This document shows, one piece after another, positions 6,301 through 6,626 of a DNA stretch of 6,626 nt. The first letter of the stretch is position 1. Each line of letters begins with the position of its first letter. Below the pieces are notes generated by a model that saw only the letters and a list, made by a program, of their open reading frames with translations, had not been told where the DNA came from and searched no databases. The position numbers were made by a program, and so were the translations under genes. Source of the stretch: Fibrobacteria bacterium GUT77 (GTDB taxonomy: Bacteria > Fibrobacterota > Chitinivibrionia > Chitinivibrionales > Chitinispirillaceae); assembly GCA_001462255.1 (NCBI GenBank), contig LIUJ01000149.1:1-6626 (forward strand), in the 5' to 3' direction.

Positions 6301-6626
6301 GACTTCGTCGACAATAAGCGCAGGTTCGGCGGAGAGCGTGTCGGGGGGCGGCGGCGCGACGGCTTCCGCCTCAAGCGCGGCGGCAAGGGCGGCCTCTTCC
6401 GACTCTTCGGTTGGAACGGGCGCCGACGCTTCGCCGCCGAATACGGCGTTTAGGCGATCCTCCACGTCGTCGCCGGAAACAACTTCCGCCTCAAGCGCCG
6501 CGGCAAGGGCGGCCTCTTCCGACTCTTCGGTTGGAACGGGCGCCGACGCTTCGCCGCCGAATATGGCGTTTAGGCGATCCTCCACGTCATCGCCGGAGAC
6601 GGCTTCCGCCTCAAGCGCCGCGGCAA
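3388..6626 (-). CDS. Giant repeat-mosaic acidic protein with C-terminal TPR and basic tail, 5' end outside window
   Basis: The frame is open from the right edge (first whole codon 6624-6622) to TGA 3390-3388: 1078 visible residues, N-terminus missing. The GTG at 6585 lies inside a repeat unit and is not the start. With the GTG codon as residue 1, the order is: 40-residue Glu/Ala-rich repeats (to about 75); a Pro/Asp-rich linker region with further RLxxhFG motifs (to about 230); Asp/Val/Asn-rich B and A modules (291-555); a 22/24-residue alternating array (564-701); a decayed B-A pair (705-752); a 24-residue DLDDEILAGKFKD array (761-870); an acidic helix-like stretch EEAEEKIRRLLAAEG; a low-complexity Gly/Ala linker; one TPR (about 949-982: A956, Y959, G963, A968, Y972, P980); and a Lys/Ala/Pro basic tail (about 1014-1065). 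No catalytic domain or membrane segment is visible. The family is not recognised. The TPR suggests protein binding, and the operon with pilT suggests a pilus- or envelope-related scaffold, comparable only in general design to FimV. Sense choice rests on the uninterrupted frame, the TPR and the operon spacing. Confidence 0.85.
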   Translation of the reverse strand, partial: AAALEAEAVSGDDVEDRLNAIFGGEASAPVPTEESEEAALAAALEAEVVSGDDVEDRLNAVFGGEASAPVPTEESEEAALAAALEAEAVAPPPPDTLSAEPALIVDEVAAAPTDDDAPPPDDAATVGKLPASIVLDENGVDIARTPTPEDIEERLDTLFGISDPSAPKDPLVVDEDEAQIQAEAAQTVAAEPKRADTPRTIDTDAVADKPFGEPTGEAEAVTSGAEMTGDDVKTRLSEMFGASASDTTTAMSVEEVMNVDIGGTDGVDTAESAVEVVGADENAIGTDNAVGVDTVYGVIDTNDVVSIDDVVNAGNAVDAAGADVEVVDMDNLVGIDKTTDTGEVGATDDVLDTGDTGADNITADTAAAVEVVDMDSLVGIDKTTATDAVINTDELEGLEGLIDADSNVSIQDVVNAGNAVDANEAIDVIDMDNFVGIEKAVDTVDPLNAVDTGAVVDADGTGAVYTGDDVVNIDDVVNAGNAVGALDDVEVIDMDSLVGIDKTTGADETVDTDGVVDIDGITGLEGLDGLVDIDDNLSIQDVVNAGNAIDAGDDVEVIDMDNFVGIEKAVDTEGIISTDDVVNINGSDGVVNTNEIIGNTDDVVNINGSDGVVDTNEIIGIGNTDDVVNINGSDGVVDTNEIIGNTDDVVNINGFDGVVDTNEIIGIGNTDDVVNINGFDGVVDTNEIIGNTDNVVNINGSDGVVDTDEIIGIVGPDGVISIDDIVGMAVPENIVNADHAADTVEDVLGGTGDVIDMDSIVGMDDVIARYRAADLDGEILAGKFKDIEDGIESGKYKDLDDEILAGKFKDIGHTIKSGKYKDLDDEILAGKFKNTETETESGGYKDLDDEILAGKFKDTEPEIKSDKYKDLDDEILAGKIKDIGEEDVTDEEAEEKIRRLLAAEGLDAEEDPGLAGLGSGPATLDDANAPAAGMADGVDAAPGAGGLVGPDERDTPFDLPDHVLTSTLADIYYQQGQPQLALHIYERLMLRDPKDTRLLAKIEEIRGVLRQLGEGGTAAPVTAAVRPEKAPSASSGRKKKADAPGARAATDVRPLAGVRIKKSAPAKKGKRAKPKPGS
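3391..3546 (-). other. Basic low-complexity C-terminal tail of the repeat protein
   Basis: Residues about 1014-1065 are rich in Lys, Arg, Ala and Pro, ending KKSAPAKKGKRAKPKPGS, after an otherwise strongly acidic protein. Such tails often bind nucleic acid, acidic membranes or an acidic partner; intramolecular pairing with the Asp-rich repeats is equally possible. The coding DNA contains an A9 run (3514-3506). Confidence 0.6.
3640..3741 (-). other. Single TPR motif in the repeat protein
   Basis: Residues 949-982 fit the 34-residue TPR pattern: L955-A956 at positions 7-8, Y959 at 11, A968 at 20, Y972 at 24, L975 at 27 and P980 at 32. The core reads TLADIYYQQGQPQLALHIYE. A further helix (LLAKIEEIRGVLRQL) follows and may cap it. 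One TPR alone seldom forms a full superhelix, so it may dimerise or dock to other TPR proteins. Confidence 0.75.
3976..4305 (-). repeat. 72-bp in-frame tandem array (24-residue DLDDEILAGKFKD units)
   Basis: Four full units and one partial unit. The CCGGC/CCCGC anchor on the plus strand recurs at 3991, 4063, 4135, 4207 and 4279, exactly 72 bases apart. Each unit encodes D-L-D-(D/G)-E-I-L-A-G-K-(F/I)-K, then a variable 7-8 residue part, then a (S/G)-(G/D)-(K/G)-Y-K ending. The first 12 residues are almost invariant and the middle varies (DIEDGIE, DIGHTIK, NTETETE, DTEPEIK). The units are balanced in charge, unlike the acidic repeats before them. I do not recognise them as a named repeat family. 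Confidence 0.9.
4483..4896 (-). repeat. Alternating 66/72-bp in-frame array (three 138-bp higher-order units)
   Basis: Six units of the type NTDDVVNINGSDGVVDTNEI-IG. The plus-strand anchor ACCGTT(G/T)AT or its variant starts at 4525, 4591, 4663, 4729, 4801 and 4867, giving steps of 66, 72, 66, 72 and 66 bases. The extra six bases encode a second Ile-Gly at the end of every other unit, so protein units are 22, 24, 22, 24, 22, 24 residues (564-701). Only a few residues vary: Ser/Phe after NING in units 4 and 5, Asp/Asn at three sites. The core NINGSDGVVDTNE resembles a dockerin or EF-hand calcium loop with one extra residue. Confidence 0.92.
4921..5715 (-). repeat. Interspersed B and A modules, partly duplicated as a larger block
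   Basis: B modules have the core (S/N)I(D/Q)DVVNAGNA(V/I)(D/G)A, at residues 291-306, 394-409, 457-472 and 523-538. A modules have the core V(I/V)DMD(N/S)(L/F)VGI(D/E)K, at 311-324, 356-369, 413-426, 476-489 and 542-555. Most occur as B followed by A. The run A(SLVGIDKTT), a LEGL-containing linker, B(SIQDVV), A(NFVGIEKAVDT) at 356-430 is repeated at 476-559, showing duplication of a block of about 120-130 residues. A decayed B-A pair (705-752) reappears beyond the 66/72 array. Confidence 0.85.
6361..6626 (-). repeat. 120-bp tandem repeat encoding 40-residue Glu/Ala-rich units, running off the window
   Basis: Bases 6361-6480 and 6481-6600 differ at six positions by my count, and the next copy starts at 6601 and is cut by the window edge. 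Each unit encodes VEDRLNA(V/I)FGGEASAPVPT followed by EESEEAALAAALEAE and a short SGDD linker. The number of copies beyond the edge is unknown. Such near-identical copies are prone to collapse in assembly. Confidence 0.92.

Noticed and set aside
4186..6453. Antisense protein of 755 residues as a real gene
   Set aside because: Explained by RNY codon symmetry of the sense repeats. It has no recognised domain or convincing start signal, while the minus frame continues into a TPR and a coherent operon. Reported only as an observation.
6583..6585. GTG as start codon of the repeat protein
   Set aside because: It is the valine codon of VEDRLNA inside a tandem 40-residue unit; the frame stays open with repeat sequence to the window edge.

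Overview
The window is a moderately GC-rich stretch of a bacterial chromosome, almost entirely coding. The organism is most likely diderm: there is a type IV pilus retraction ATPase (PilT family) and an exported DsbA-like thiol oxidoreductase with a CPLC centre. A GerW/YtfJ-type C-terminus is also present; that family is not limited to spore formers. The sequence alone does not allow a safe taxonomic call. A Desulfobacterota-like or other anaerobic diderm lineage is my guess, no more.

Layout, left to right. Positions 1-190 hold the 3' end of a plus-strand gene resembling the GerW/YtfJ C-terminus. It converges on the rest of the window, which reads on the minus strand, and a perfect 8-bp hairpin (235-254) sits between the converging genes. 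The minus-strand block, in transcription order from the right edge, is: (1) a very long repeat protein (3388-6626, 5' end outside the window); (2) an M24 metallopeptidase of the Xaa-Pro aminopeptidase/dipeptidase type (2301-3374); (3) a PilT-family ATPase (1207-2304); and (4) the DsbA-like protein (256-1110). Genes 1-3 look like one operon: 11 nt between the first stop and the next ATG, then an ATGA overlap. Gene 4 follows 97 bases (1111-1206 plus boundary) of AT-richer DNA carrying a good sigma-70-like promoter (TTGACT, 18 nt, TATATT), so it is probably transcribed on its own as well.

The notable object is the repeat protein. Its visible 1078 residues are a mosaic of four repeat families: a 40-residue Glu/Ala-rich unit at the N-terminal side; interspersed Asp/Val/Asn-rich B and A modules; an array alternating strictly between 22 and 24 residues per unit (66/72 bp, i.e. 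a 138-bp higher-order unit present three times); and an exact 72-bp array of Lys/Asp-rich units. A single TPR and a strongly basic Lys/Ala/Pro tail close the protein. A short motif of the form D-hydrophobic-x-x-R-L-x-x-hydrophobic-F-G recurs four times in the N-terminal part. Its operon with pilT suggests, but does not prove, a role in pilus function or cell-pole/envelope organisation, loosely comparable to FimV-type acidic TPR proteins.

No tRNA, rRNA, CRISPR array, insertion sequence or phage gene was recognised.
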